This document shows, in pieces, positions 18,857 through 27,631 of a stretch of 64,000 nt of DNA. Position 1 is the stretch's first letter. Each line of letters starts with the position of its first letter. The notes beneath the pieces are model-generated. The model was not told where the DNA came from. It worked only from the letters and a program-made list of their open reading frames with translations, and searched no databases. A program made the position numbers and the translations under genes. Source of the stretch: Pleurocapsales cyanobacterium LEGE 06147 (lineage in GTDB: Bacteria; Cyanobacteriota; Cyanobacteriia; Cyanobacteriales; Xenococcaceae); the NCBI GenBank assembly GCA_015207585.1, contig JADEWQ010000013.1, positions 1-64,000 on the forward strand, in the 5' to 3' direction.

Positions 18857-19457
18857 TTGGCAGGAGGTGAGGCGTTTACTCATCGTTTTTGTTGGGGATG
18901 TAAAGACAGAGGTAACTTTCCTACAACCTGCATTGCAAAGAATACGAGAAACCTTAGCGGATACAGAAATTTATCTACTAATTCAGATCCTCCCAACCCT
19001 AGTCAGGGGAAAGGGAAAAGGGGAAAGGGAAAGGGAAGGTAAAAATAACCTTTTCCCCTCACCCAACCAAGGTTTAGGGGACTTATGCAATAGTTATATG
19101 GCCGAGGAGATTCGCTCTTTACTTCCTTGGGTGGATCGCGTTTTTCCCTATGCAACCTCCTGGCAAAATCCTGCCAGGGAAAAGGAATTAGTCGAAAAAT
19201 TGCGCCAACTGGCGTTTGATGCGGCGATTATTTTTACTGGCACAACTGAGTCTTCCTATCCCCTCGCTTACCTGTGTTATTTAGCTGGAATTTCCATTCG
19301 TGTCGGTCAATCTAGAGAATTTGGGGGTGGCGTTCTTTCCCACGCGATTAAACCTCCTTTAGACGACTTAAGCGATCGCAATCCCCATCTTTACTTATTA
19401 GATTCGGCAGGATTTCCCACTGCGCGACAATGGCCAGTTCTCATTACCAATCCTTAA
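18846..19457 (+). CDS. Short GT9-like protein (N-terminal half only), with a repeat insertion
   Basis: A 203-residue frame that starts inside the end of the previous gene. VRRLLIVFVGDVKTEVTFLQ, LLPWVDRVFPYATSWQNPAR, FDAAIIFTGTTESSYPLAYL and CYLAGISIRVGQSREFGGGV correspond to the N-terminal domain of family 9 glycosyltransferases (compare the second half of the double enzyme at 27632), but the C-terminal nucleotide-sugar domain is missing. Residues about 53-76 (RGKGKGEREREGKNN) are encoded by a purine-rich GGGAAA-type repeat (about 19008-19085) that looks inserted. It may be a remnant or a non-catalytic partner. The next gene starts 3 bases after its stop. Confidence 0.6.
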   Translation: MQFDWQEVRRLLIVFVGDVKTEVTFLQPALQRIRETLADTEIYLLIQILPTLVRGKGKGEREREGKNNLFPSPNQGLGDLCNSYMAEEIRSLLPWVDRVFPYATSWQNPAREKELVEKLRQLAFDAAIIFTGTTESSYPLAYLCYLAGISIRVGQSREFGGGVLSHAIKPPLDDLSDRNPHLYLLDSAGFPTARQWPVLITNP

Positions 19458-19460
19458 TCT

Positions 19461-20423
19461 ATGCGAAGACTGCGAATTTTCACCTGGCACGTACACGGTA
19501 GCTATCTTTACTACCTCACTCAGGCAGACCACGAGTTTTATTTGCCCATTCTACCGGGAAAACCAGAAGGATATGGGGGGCGGTTGCTGGGATTTCCTTG
19601 GGGGAATAACGTTTATGATGTACCTGCCGAGAAGGTACGAAATCTTGAGTTCGATTGTATTTTATTTCAGTCGCGCCAGAACTATTTACATGACCAATAC
19701 GAGATTTTGTCCCAATCGCAGCGACAGTTACCTCGCCTTTACTTAGAACACGATCCTCCCCAAGAACATCCGACCAATACCAAGCATATTGTTGACGAGC
19801 CAGAGGTGCTGTTGATTCATGTCACCCATTTCAATCAGTTGATGTGGGATAGCGGGGAAACGCCGACTCGCGTAATCGATCACGGAGTAACGATTCCTGC
19901 CAACGTGCGCTATACGGGAGAACTGGCAAAGGGATTGGTGGTAGCGAATGGTTTGCGCAGTCGGGGACGGCGTTTGGGGGCAGATATTTTTACCCGAGTC
20001 CGCCAGTCTGTACCTTTAGATTTGGTGGGGATGGATGCCCAATCTTTGGGCGGATTTGGAGAAGTTCCACACGCGCGATTGCCTGAATTTGCCTCGAAAT
20101 ATCGCTTTTTCTTTCATCCAGTTCGCTATACCAGTTTGGGGTTAGCTGCGTGCGAAGCTATGATGCTGGGAATGCCCATTATCGGCTTGGCAACAACGGA
20201 ATTAGTGACAGTAGTAGAAAACGGGATTTCCGGTTATGTAGATACCGATCGCGATCGCTTAATTAAGCGAATGCAAGAAATGATTGCCAATCCCGATCTA
20301 GCTCATCGTTTGAGTGAAGGGGCAAGAAAACAGGCACAAAAACGCTTTAATATTCAACGGTTTACCCGCGACTGGAACGAAGCATTTTTATTTAAGGCAG
20401 AGGGCAGAAGGAAAATGGATTGA
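19461..20423 (+). CDS. GT4-family glycosyltransferase
   Basis: A 320-residue GT-B-like protein. The first half is unusual (FTWHVHGSYLYYLTQADHEF, FDCILFQSRQNYLHDQYEIL), while the second half has the donor-domain pattern FFHPVRYTSLGLAACEAMML and GMPIIGLATTELVTVVENGI, equivalent to the EX7E region, and ends with the RFNIQRFTRDWNEAF helix. The acceptor is unknown. It is one of several transferases in the cluster and is followed by a heptad repeat tract that contains the start codon of the next gene. Confidence 0.8.
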   Translation: MRRLRIFTWHVHGSYLYYLTQADHEFYLPILPGKPEGYGGRLLGFPWGNNVYDVPAEKVRNLEFDCILFQSRQNYLHDQYEILSQSQRQLPRLYLEHDPPQEHPTNTKHIVDEPEVLLIHVTHFNQLMWDSGETPTRVIDHGVTIPANVRYTGELAKGLVVANGLRSRGRRLGADIFTRVRQSVPLDLVGMDAQSLGGFGEVPHARLPEFASKYRFFFHPVRYTSLGLAACEAMMLGMPIIGLATTELVTVVENGISGYVDTDRDRLIKRMQEMIANPDLAHRLSEGARKQAQKRFNIQRFTRDWNEAFLFKAEGRRKMD

Positions 20424-20457
20424 ACCTAACTATCAATTACTTTAACTTCGCCAGAAA

Positions 20458-20511
20458 CAAATGACCAATAACCAATAACTAATAACCAATAACAATTAAC
20501 TAATGACTAAA
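20458..20511. repeat. Heptad (STRR-type) repeat tract containing a start codon
   Basis: Tandem degenerate units of the form AATGACC/AATAACC/TAACTAA fill these 54 bases. The final unit, TAACTAATGACTAA, supplies the ATG (20503) of the GT-GmhA gene. Related tracts lie at 22454-22493 and 29727-29760. Confidence 0.75.
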
Positions 20512-22473
20512 CGTATTGCCATAATTAGCGAACATGCGACACCCCTGGGGATTTTTGGGGGAGTCGATAGTGGCGGTCAGAATGTATATGTCGGTCAGGT
20601 GGCGAAACATCTGGCAGCCATTGGCTATGGTATCGATGTTTTTGTGCGGCGAGATAATCCGCAGTTGCCGGAGGTGGTTGAGTGGCATAACGGAGTCAGG
20701 ATCGTTCATATTACCGCAGGTGCGCCAAAGGTGTTGCCGAAGGAGACATTACTGCCGTACATGGGAGAATTTACTGCTAATATCATCGCCTTTGTAGATC
20801 GTCAGTGGCAAAGTTACGACCTGATCCATGCCAATTTCTGGATGTCAGCCTTGGTGGCAGCAGATATTAAGTGCAAACGGGGAATTCCCTTTGTCGTCAC
20901 CTTTCATGCCTTGGGGCGCGTGCGCCGCTTTTATCAAGGAAATGCAGATATGTTTCCCGACGAACGCTTTGCCATTGAAGATCGCATCGTGCGGGAAGCC
21001 AATCGCATTATCGCCGAGTGTCCCCAGGATCGGGAAGATTTACTTTCCTTCTACCAAGCCGATCCCAAAAAGATCGAGGTAGTTCCCTGCGGGTTCGACC
21101 AAACCGAGTTCTGGCAAATCGATCGCCTACAAGCGCGTGCAATTCTGGGTTTGCCCCAACACGAGCGGATTGTCTTGCAATTGGGTCGCATAGTTCTCCG
21201 TAAGGGGGTGGATAATGCGATTCGGGGATTTGCTCATTTAGTAAAAACCCATGAGATTTCGGCACAGTTGTTAATTGTGGGCGGTGAGTCTCACGTACCC
21301 GATCCCAAAATCACTCCAGAAATCGCTCGCTTGAGTGACATCGCTGTTTCCTTGGGGATAAGCGATCGCATCACGTTTATCGGTAGTCGGGGTCGCGAGG
21401 TATTGAAATATTTTTACAGCGCGGCGGATGTCTTCGTCACGACTCCCTGGTACGAACCGTTTGGCATCACTCCCTTAGAAGCAATGGCGTGCGGAACGCC
21501 CGTTATTGGGTCGAATGTGGGAGGAATTAAGTTTACAGTGAAAGATAGAGAGACGGGATACTTAATCGCGCCGAACGAACCGGAAATCTTGGGCGATCGC
21601 CTTGCTTTCCTCTTCCGAAACCCATCTCTGTTGCAGCTATTGGGAAAACAAGCACTCCGCCACGTCAATCGGTGCTTTACCTGGCAAAAAGTCACTAGCG
21701 CGATCGCGGCATTATATGAATCTGTCTTAGCAGGAAGCAAACTTGCTTACGAAACTTCTTTCAGTAAATTAGCAGTCATTGAAAGTAGCTTTAATGAAGC
21801 AATTCAGGCTTTTCAAGCGTCTAAAGCCGCATTGAGTTCGGACATTCTCGCTGCGGCAAAACAATTAAGTGACTGCTTCGATCGCGGAGGCAAAGTTCTC
21901 ATTTGCGGCAATGGCGGAAGTGCCGCAGAAGCACAACATCTTGCTGCCGAATTCGTCGGTCGTTTTCGTTGCGATTGTCGGGCGGGACTGCCAGCGATCG
22001 CGCTGACGTCTGACACTGCGATTCTCACCGCTTGGTCGAACGATGTCGGCTATGACGATATTTTCGCGCGGCAGGTGAAAACCTTGGCGAAACCGGAAGA
22101 TGTGTTGATTGGCATTAGCACTAGCGGGCGATCGCGCAATTTAATCCGGGCTTTTGAGGCGGCACGCCAGCAAAACCTAACTTGCATAGCGATCGTCGGC
22201 GGAGGCGGCGGCGAACTCTTAGAACTTAGCGATATCGGGATCTGCATCCCTAATAGCGATCCCCAACGCATTCAAGAAGTGCAATTAATGGTATTGCATC
22301 TGTTATGCGAACTGGTAGAGGGGCAATTGTTAGCATCTGAGAATTCCGATCGTTTAACTTCTTCAATTCCTTCTTCACTAAAAAGGCGCGAGGATACAAT
22401 CTTCTTCCCAGAGAAAAGACCTCTGGCGAAAATCTACATGAAAGGATATGAACCGCTAACCAATGACAAATGA
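20503..22473 (+). CDS. Bifunctional protein: GT4 glycosyltransferase fused to phosphoheptose isomerase (GmhA-like SIS domain)
   Basis: A 656-residue fusion. Residues 1-410 are a glycosyltransferase like the sucrose-phosphate-synthase/GT4 group (GIFGGVDSGGQNVYVGQVAK, LQLGRIVLRKGVDNAIRGFA, EX7E as EPFGITPLEAMACGTPV). After a linker, residues about 435-615 are a SIS domain with VLICGNGGSAAEAQHLAAEF, ALTSDTAILTAWSNDVGYDD and LIGISTSGRSRNLIRAF, the GmhA signature; GmhA converts sedoheptulose 7-phosphate to heptose 7-phosphate. Both halves keep their motifs. The start ATG and the last residues (LTNDK) are encoded by heptad repeats. GmhB and HldE follow, so the isomerase assignment is well supported by context. 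Confidence 0.9.
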   Translation: MTKRIAIISEHATPLGIFGGVDSGGQNVYVGQVAKHLAAIGYGIDVFVRRDNPQLPEVVEWHNGVRIVHITAGAPKVLPKETLLPYMGEFTANIIAFVDRQWQSYDLIHANFWMSALVAADIKCKRGIPFVVTFHALGRVRRFYQGNADMFPDERFAIEDRIVREANRIIAECPQDREDLLSFYQADPKKIEVVPCGFDQTEFWQIDRLQARAILGLPQHERIVLQLGRIVLRKGVDNAIRGFAHLVKTHEISAQLLIVGGESHVPDPKITPEIARLSDIAVSLGISDRITFIGSRGREVLKYFYSAADVFVTTPWYEPFGITPLEAMACGTPVIGSNVGGIKFTVKDRETGYLIAPNEPEILGDRLAFLFRNPSLLQLLGKQALRHVNRCFTWQKVTSAIAALYESVLAGSKLAYETSFSKLAVIESSFNEAIQAFQASKAALSSDILAAAKQLSDCFDRGGKVLICGNGGSAAEAQHLAAEFVGRFRCDCRAGLPAIALTSDTAILTAWSNDVGYDDIFARQVKTLAKPEDVLIGISTSGRSRNLIRAFEAARQQNLTCIAIVGGGGGELLELSDIGICIPNSDPQRIQEVQLMVLHLLCELVEGQLLASENSDRLTSSIPSSLKRREDTIFFPEKRPLAKIYMKGYEPLTNDK

Positions 22474-22493
22474 CCAATAACCAAGGACAAATC
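22454..22493. repeat. Heptad repeat tract spanning a stop/start junction
   Basis: Units CTAACCAATGAC, AAATGACC and AATAACC encode the end of the GT-GmhA protein, its TGA at 22471-22473 and an overlapping ATG at 22470. Confidence 0.65.
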
Positions 22494-23219
22494 ATGCAAA
22501 GTTTAATCGGAAAAGTGGCAATTGTTACAGGTGGCGGACGGGGATTAGGAGAAGCTATCTGTCATACTTTTGCTGATGTCGGCATCGTCCCTATTATTGC
22601 CGATATTCGCCTTGAATTAGCTGAAAAAGTTGCCCAAGACTTGCGCGAAAGTAGCAAAGAAGCAAGTGCGATTGCGCTAGATGTTGCCAACCCAGAACAA
22701 ATTGAAACCGCGATCGACAAAATTGTTTCCCAATACGGCAAAGTAGACATTTTAGTTAACAACGCAGGTATAGATTTAACCGTTCCCATTGAAGAAATGC
22801 CCTCTCAAGAATGGCATCGCATTTTGAATGTCAATCTTACAGGGCCATTTTTGATGTCCAAAGCCGTCTTTTCCTCTATGAGGGAACGGGGAGGCGGTTA
22901 TATCATTAATGTTGCCTCCACTGCGGCTAAACGTGCTTGGGCTAATGCGTCTGCTTATCATGCGAGTAAATGGGGACTGTTAGGTTTTTCTCATGCCCTT
23001 CATGTAGAAGGAAGACCCCACAATATTAAAGTAACTGCTTTAGTGGCAGGCGGAATGCGAACTCCCTTCTTACTCGAACGTTTTCCCGAGCTCGATTTAA
23101 CAACATTACAAGACCCCAAAAATGTTGCTCAAACCGTTTTATATCTGTTAATGCAACCAACAGAAACAGTCATTCCAGAAATGATGGTTTTACCGATGAA
23201 AGAAAGTTCTTGGCCCTAA
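22494..23219 (+). CDS. SDR-family oxidoreductase
   Basis: A 241-residue classical short-chain dehydrogenase: TGGGRGLGE for NAD(P) binding near the N-terminus, NNAGID (about residue 85), catalytic Ser in VASTAAK and YxxxK in YHASKWG. It lies between the GmhA and GmhB functions, so it may act on a sugar intermediate or the finished nucleotide sugar. It is not HldD (ADP-heptose 6-epimerase), which belongs to the extended SDR group. An alternative start at 22470 overlaps the upstream stop (ATGA) but its extra residues come from the heptad repeat; ATG 22494 fits relatives better. Confidence 0.85.
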   Translation: MQSLIGKVAIVTGGGRGLGEAICHTFADVGIVPIIADIRLELAEKVAQDLRESSKEASAIALDVANPEQIETAIDKIVSQYGKVDILVNNAGIDLTVPIEEMPSQEWHRILNVNLTGPFLMSKAVFSSMRERGGGYIINVASTAAKRAWANASAYHASKWGLLGFSHALHVEGRPHNIKVTALVAGGMRTPFLLERFPELDLTTLQDPKNVAQTVLYLLMQPTETVIPEMMVLPMKESSWP

Positions 23220-23242
23220 TAAAATTTTGGATTATTAGATTA

Positions 23243-23971
23243 ATGAAAGCGGTTTTTTTAGATAAAGATGGCACTTTAATTGAAGACGTACCTTATAATG
23301 TCGATCCAGACAAAATTCGACTGTGTAAAAGTGCATTAGAAGGAGTGCAATCTTTAGCTGCTGCTGGCTACCAAATCTTTATTATTACCAATCAATCGGG
23401 CGTGGCACGCGGCTATTTTCCAGAAACTGCTCTCGTTGCAGTCGAAAGACATTTACGTCAATTATTAGCTGACATTGGTGTTTCCTTAGCAGGTTTTTAT
23501 TACTGCCCCCATCACCCGCAAGGAATTGTAACCGAATTTGCGATCGCTTGTGACTGCCGTAAACCCCGACCTGGATTACTGAAGGTAGCAGCAAAAGAAA
23601 ACCAAATCGAGTTAGGTCAATCCTGGTTAATTGGTGACATTCTTAATGATATTGAAGCCGGAAACTTAGCAGGTTGTCGCACAATTTTAATCGACAATGG
23701 CAATGAAACCGAATGGCAATTATCAAAGCAAAGGTTGCCCAATCATATCGTTAAAAATTTAACGGAAGCAGCTAGAGCGATCGCCGCGATCGATTGCTTT
23801 AATCCTAAAACTAATCTAGTTAATTTAAAAAATAACCACAAAGGCACGAAGGAGGACGCGGATGGCAAAAGAGTGTCGCCATCATCACTTGCGTCCGCAA
23901 CACAAAGAGATTTTTTTGAGAAATGGGATGAAATAAATAAAGGAAAAAGTCAAATTAAAAGCGACGAATAA
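23243..23971 (+). CDS. gmhB: D-glycero-D-manno-heptose 1,7-bisphosphate phosphatase
   Basis: A 242-residue HAD-IIIA phosphatase. FLDKDGTLIED carries the nucleophile Asp, ITNQSGVARGYF the second motif, and CPHHPQG...CDCRKPRPGLL the zinc-binding loop typical of GmhB; GDILNDIEAGNLAGC is the last acidic motif. GmhB removes the C7 phosphate from heptose bisphosphate before nucleotidyl transfer. The length of GmhB is normally about 190; here a low-complexity tail of about 45 residues (from NNHKGTKEDADGKRVS) is encoded by repeat-like DNA. ATG 23243 is chosen because the longer frame from 23210 adds no conserved residues. Confidence 0.88.
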   Translation: MKAVFLDKDGTLIEDVPYNVDPDKIRLCKSALEGVQSLAAAGYQIFIITNQSGVARGYFPETALVAVERHLRQLLADIGVSLAGFYYCPHHPQGIVTEFAIACDCRKPRPGLLKVAAKENQIELGQSWLIGDILNDIEAGNLAGCRTILIDNGNETEWQLSKQRLPNHIVKNLTEAARAIAAIDCFNPKTNLVNLKNNHKGTKEDADGKRVSPSSLASATQRDFFEKWDEINKGKSQIKSDE

Positions 23972-24001
23972 AACCAGATTGTAAAACCGGGAAATTTAGC
24001 T

Positions 24002-25468
24002 ATGATTGCTGAAAAATATCTCGATAAGTGGACAAATTTGCGCGTTCTAGTTATTGGTGAGGCGATGTTAGATTGTTACGTACATGGAACTACTAATCGC
24101 CTTTGCCGAGAAGCACCTGTTCCCATTGTCGATCTTAGCGATCGCGAAGACGTGCCTGGAGGGGCTGCGAATACGGCGGCAAACATTAACAATTTGGGCG
24201 CAAGTGCAATTTTTCTTTCAGTTGTGGGAGATGATGAAGAAGGCGATCGCCTAAAAAATGCTCTCCTAAAACAGGGCATTTCTACTCAGTATTTAGTCAC
24301 TTCTTCTCAAAGAAAAACATTATTAAAACAGCGTATTTCTTCTGATTCTCAGATACTATTAAGATGCGACAAAGGAAGTATAGAAACTATCGATTCAGAA
24401 GCAGAACAACAATTAATCGATAGGTTAAACGAGCTTTTTCCTACTTGCGATGGAATAGTAATTTCTGATTATAGCGGTGGAATTCTTACGCCTAGGATAA
24501 TCCAAAGTTTAACGAAGCTTCAAGCAAGCCACTCGCGCATCGTTGTTGTCGATTCTAAAAAATTGACAAATTATAAATCTATTGGCGCGACTGCAATTAA
24601 ACCAAACTATCAACAAGCCGTTCAACTTTTAGGAATTCCAACGTTGAAAGGGAAAGAAAGAATCGACCAAATTACTGCTTATGGAGAAAAATTACTCGAT
24701 TTAGTAAATACTCAACTCGCTGCTGTCACCTTAGATGCCGAGGGAGCGATTGTTTTTGAGCGAGATAATCCCCCTTACCTTATTACCTCCAATCCTACCC
24801 GTAACAGTCAAGCAACGGGCGCTGGAGATACCTTTGTTAGCGGCTTAACCCTCGCCTTAGCATCGGGTGCAGAAGTGAAACTTGCAGCAGCGATCGCGTC
24901 AGCAACGGCAGCTATTGTTGTTACTCAACCGGGAACGACAACCTGTAACTTAGCTGCGTTACGTCAGTTTTTTTCAGAAAACAAAAAGATAGTTTCTAGC
25001 CATAAAATACTAGCATTTATAGTCCAAGAACATCGCCGTTTTGGACAAAAAATTATCTTTACTAATGGTTGTTTTGATATATTGCATCGCGGACACGTTA
25101 CCTATCTAAATCGAGCAAAAACTTTGGGAGATATTCTCATTGTCGGTGTCAATAGCGATGAAAGTATCCGACAGTTGAAAGGACCAAATCGTCCTGTCAA
25201 TTGTTTAAGCGATCGCCTAGCAATTCTCTCAGCATTAGAAAGTGTTGATTATGTCATTCCTTTTTCTGAATCAACGCCAAGGGAATTAATCAAAATCGTG
25301 CGTCCCGATATTTACGTAAAAGGAGGAGATTACACCCCAGAAATGCTTCCCGAAGTCCCATTAGTAGAATCACTAGGCGGCGTAGTAAAAATCCTACCTT
25401 ACGTAAGCAATATTTCCACAACTGCAATTGTAAACCGCATTTATCAAACCTTTGTTAGTAAACAATAG
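24002..25468 (+). CDS. hldE: Bifunctional heptose 7-phosphate kinase / heptose 1-phosphate adenylyltransferase
   Basis: A 488-residue two-domain enzyme. Residues 1-325 are a PfkB/ribokinase-type kinase (VPGGAANTAANINNLGASAI, GAGDTFVSGL near 274) that phosphorylates heptose 7-phosphate at C1. Residues about 345-485 are a cytidylyltransferase-like domain (FTNGCFDILHRGHVTYLNRA near 351, VGVNSDESIRQLKG, YVKGGDY) that makes ADP-heptose. Order and length match HldE (about 477 in E. coli). With the GmhA domain and GmhB it completes synthesis of ADP-D-glycero-beta-D-manno-heptose. No HldD epimerase was found in the window. Confidence 0.93.
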   Translation: MIAEKYLDKWTNLRVLVIGEAMLDCYVHGTTNRLCREAPVPIVDLSDREDVPGGAANTAANINNLGASAIFLSVVGDDEEGDRLKNALLKQGISTQYLVTSSQRKTLLKQRISSDSQILLRCDKGSIETIDSEAEQQLIDRLNELFPTCDGIVISDYSGGILTPRIIQSLTKLQASHSRIVVVDSKKLTNYKSIGATAIKPNYQQAVQLLGIPTLKGKERIDQITAYGEKLLDLVNTQLAAVTLDAEGAIVFERDNPPYLITSNPTRNSQATGAGDTFVSGLTLALASGAEVKLAAAIASATAAIVVTQPGTTTCNLAALRQFFSENKKIVSSHKILAFIVQEHRRFGQKIIFTNGCFDILHRGHVTYLNRAKTLGDILIVGVNSDESIRQLKGPNRPVNCLSDRLAILSALESVDYVIPFSESTPRELIKIVRPDIYVKGGDYTPEMLPEVPLVESLGGVVKILPYVSNISTTAIVNRIYQTFVSKQ

Positions 25469-25507
25469 TTAATATTTTTTGCGATCTTCTTTGCGCCTTT
25501 GCTACGG

Positions 25508-25558
25508 ACTTCAATGGGGCGAAATGGTTTGCCCCCCAGTCCTCGTCTTTGCGCGAGA
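25508..25558. repeat. Dispersed palindromic repeat family B, copy 2 (inverted)
   Basis: The reverse complement matches 9674-9721 across about 48 bases, including the TTTGCG/CGCAAA arm. It ends 13 bases before the start of the next gene and creates a spurious upstream extension of its frame. Confidence 0.75.
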
Positions 25559-25570
25559 CAAAAAACATTT

Positions 25571-26653
25571 ATGCAACCAACCTGGAATAATGCCAAAAAA
25601 ATACTTTGCGTGAGATTAGACACGATTGGCGATGTCATTATGACCACGCCTGCCATTCGTGCCTTAAAAAACTCAGGATGCGATCGCCATATTACCCTCA
25701 TGACCTCTTCTGCGGGTGCAGTCGTTGCGCCACTTTTACCAGATATCGACGACCTAATTGTCTACGATTCTCCTTGGTTAAAAGCGACTTCCCCCCGTAA
25801 AAATAGCGCTCCTGAATATGCCATTATCGACTTACTTAGAGAAAAAAATTTTGATGGTGCGATTGTTTTTACAGTTTACAGTCAAAGTCCTCTACCCACT
25901 GCCTTTTTATGTTATATGGCAGGCATTCCTTTAAAGTTAGCCCATTGTCATGAAAATCCTTACCAATTACTAACCGACTGGATTAAAGATCCCGAACCCG
26001 AACAATTCATCCGCCATGAAGTGCAACGCCAACTCGATTTAGTGGCTACTGTTGGCAGTCAAATTAAAGATAAAAGATTAAAAATACGGGTACCAGAAAC
26101 CGCACACTTAAGCGTTAAAAGTTTACTTAAAGAAATAGGAATTAATATAAAACAACCTTGGGTGGTCATTCATCCAGGTGCAACAGCCGTTTCTCGGCGC
26201 TATCCCCCCGAAAAATTTGCGATCGCGGCTCAAAAATTAGTAAAAGATTACAATTTACAAGTCATTTTTACAGGAACAGAACCAGAAAAAGATCTCGTTG
26301 AATTCATTCGTTGCGAGATGCAAGCACCTTCCTATTCTCTCGTCAGTCGTCTGGACTTAGGAGAACTCGCTGCATTATTAGATGAAACACCCCTGTTAAT
26401 TTCCAACAATACCGCACCGGTTCACATTGCTGCCGCAGTCGGTACGCCAGTTGTCGATCTATACGCTTTAACCAATATTCAACACACCCCTTGGGAAGTT
26501 CCCAATCGCGTCATTTATCACGACGTTCCCTGTCGGATTTGTTACAAAAGCATTTGTCCTGAAGGGCACTATCACTGTTTGCGCTTAGTCGAACCTGACA
26601 GGGTAGTTAATGCAGCATTGGAATTATTACAGGAAACAGATGATAGAAACTAA
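25571..26653 (+). CDS. Glycosyltransferase family 9 protein (heptosyltransferase-like)
   Basis: A 360-residue GT9 enzyme. ILCVRLDTIGDVIMTTPAIR is the N-terminal loop, VVIHPGATAVSRRYPPEKFA the central motif and LLISNNTAPVHIAAAVGTPV the C-terminal nucleotide-sugar region, followed by a Cys-rich stretch (CRICYKSICPEGHYHC) seen in a subgroup of these enzymes. The open frame begins at 25499, but its first 24 codons lie in a dispersed repeat, so ATG 25571 (MQPTWNNAKK) is the credible start. It overlaps the next gene by 14 bases, indicating translational coupling. Confidence 0.88.
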   Translation: MQPTWNNAKKILCVRLDTIGDVIMTTPAIRALKNSGCDRHITLMTSSAGAVVAPLLPDIDDLIVYDSPWLKATSPRKNSAPEYAIIDLLREKNFDGAIVFTVYSQSPLPTAFLCYMAGIPLKLAHCHENPYQLLTDWIKDPEPEQFIRHEVQRQLDLVATVGSQIKDKRLKIRVPETAHLSVKSLLKEIGINIKQPWVVIHPGATAVSRRYPPEKFAIAAQKLVKDYNLQVIFTGTEPEKDLVEFIRCEMQAPSYSLVSRLDLGELAALLDETPLLISNNTAPVHIAAAVGTPVVDLYALTNIQHTPWEVPNRVIYHDVPCRICYKSICPEGHYHCLRLVEPDRVVNAALELLQETDDRN

Positions 26654-27458
26654 TTATAAAACGATCGATATTCTAATTCCAACCTATAACCGTCCAGCAG
26701 CCTTAGCAGTGACTCTAACTAGTCTTTGTTCTCAAACTTTCCGAGATTTTCGTGTCATTATCTCAGATCAAACTGAGGACAAAGATGTTATTAAAACACA
26801 GGAAATCCAAGCAGCAATTCGAGTACTTGAGTCCCATGAAAATCTGGTTTTTGCTTATAAAAATTTACCTCGTCGCGGCATTGCCCAACAACGCCAATTT
26901 TTATTAGAGAAAGCCACTGCTCCCCATGTTATTTATTTAGATGATGATGTCATTTTAGAATCTTATGTCGTCAAGAATTTATTAGAAGCAATTCAGGAAG
27001 AACGATGCGGCTTTGTTGGCAATGCAGTAATCGGACTCAGTTTTATAAACGATCTCCGTCCCCACGAACAAAATATTGAATTTTGGGAGACACCAATAAT
27101 GCCAGAAATAGTTAAATCGGGTACACCTGCTTGGGAACGTTGGCGATTGCACAATGCTGCCAATTTATATCATATTCAGCAACGCTTTAATATTACTTGC
27201 GATCGCCCTCGTAAATATCGCGTTGCTTGGGTTAGCGGATGCGTCATGTACAACAGGCAAAAACTTTTGGATGTAGGCGGTTACAGTTTTTGGCAAGAAC
27301 TTCCCCCCAATGCTTGTGGAGAAGATGTTTTAGCACAACTGCGAGTTATGGCACGTTATGGCGGTTGTGGTTTGCTGCCTTCTGGAGTTTATCATCAGGA
27401 GTTACCGACAACTATTAGCGATCGCAGCATCGATGCACCGCAATTATTACCGATTTAG
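26640..27458 (+). CDS. Family 2 glycosyltransferase
   Basis: A 272-residue GT-A enzyme: IDILIPTYNRPAALAVTLTS opens the nucleotide-binding fold, VIYLDDDVIL is the DXD-type metal site, and WVSGCVMYNRQKLLDVGGYS with CGEDVL the acceptor/base region. Substrate is unknown. ATG 26640 overlaps the end of the GT9 gene; the longer frame from 26610 would start inside that gene's conserved C-terminus. Confidence 0.87.
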   Translation: MIETNYKTIDILIPTYNRPAALAVTLTSLCSQTFRDFRVIISDQTEDKDVIKTQEIQAAIRVLESHENLVFAYKNLPRRGIAQQRQFLLEKATAPHVIYLDDDVILESYVVKNLLEAIQEERCGFVGNAVIGLSFINDLRPHEQNIEFWETPIMPEIVKSGTPAWERWRLHNAANLYHIQQRFNITCDRPRKYRVAWVSGCVMYNRQKLLDVGGYSFWQELPPNACGEDVLAQLRVMARYGGCGLLPSGVYHQELPTTISDRSIDAPQLLPI

Positions 27459-27631
27459 ATACTCTTTGAAGTATCTTTATGCGATCGCGCCATTACAATG
27501 CTCTCTAGTTCAATCTCAAGAGAGAGTAATTTACCAGTCGATCGCTGTTAGTCTAATGCAGTATTTATCAACTTAGCTCACTCTTTGCGTCTTTGCGCCT
27601 CTGCGCGAGACAAAAATAAACTTATCGAGCA

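Noticed and set aside
22494..23219. HldD ADP-heptose epimerase
   Set aside because: It is a classical 240-residue SDR with YxxxK in YHASK; HldD is an extended SDR of about 310 residues.
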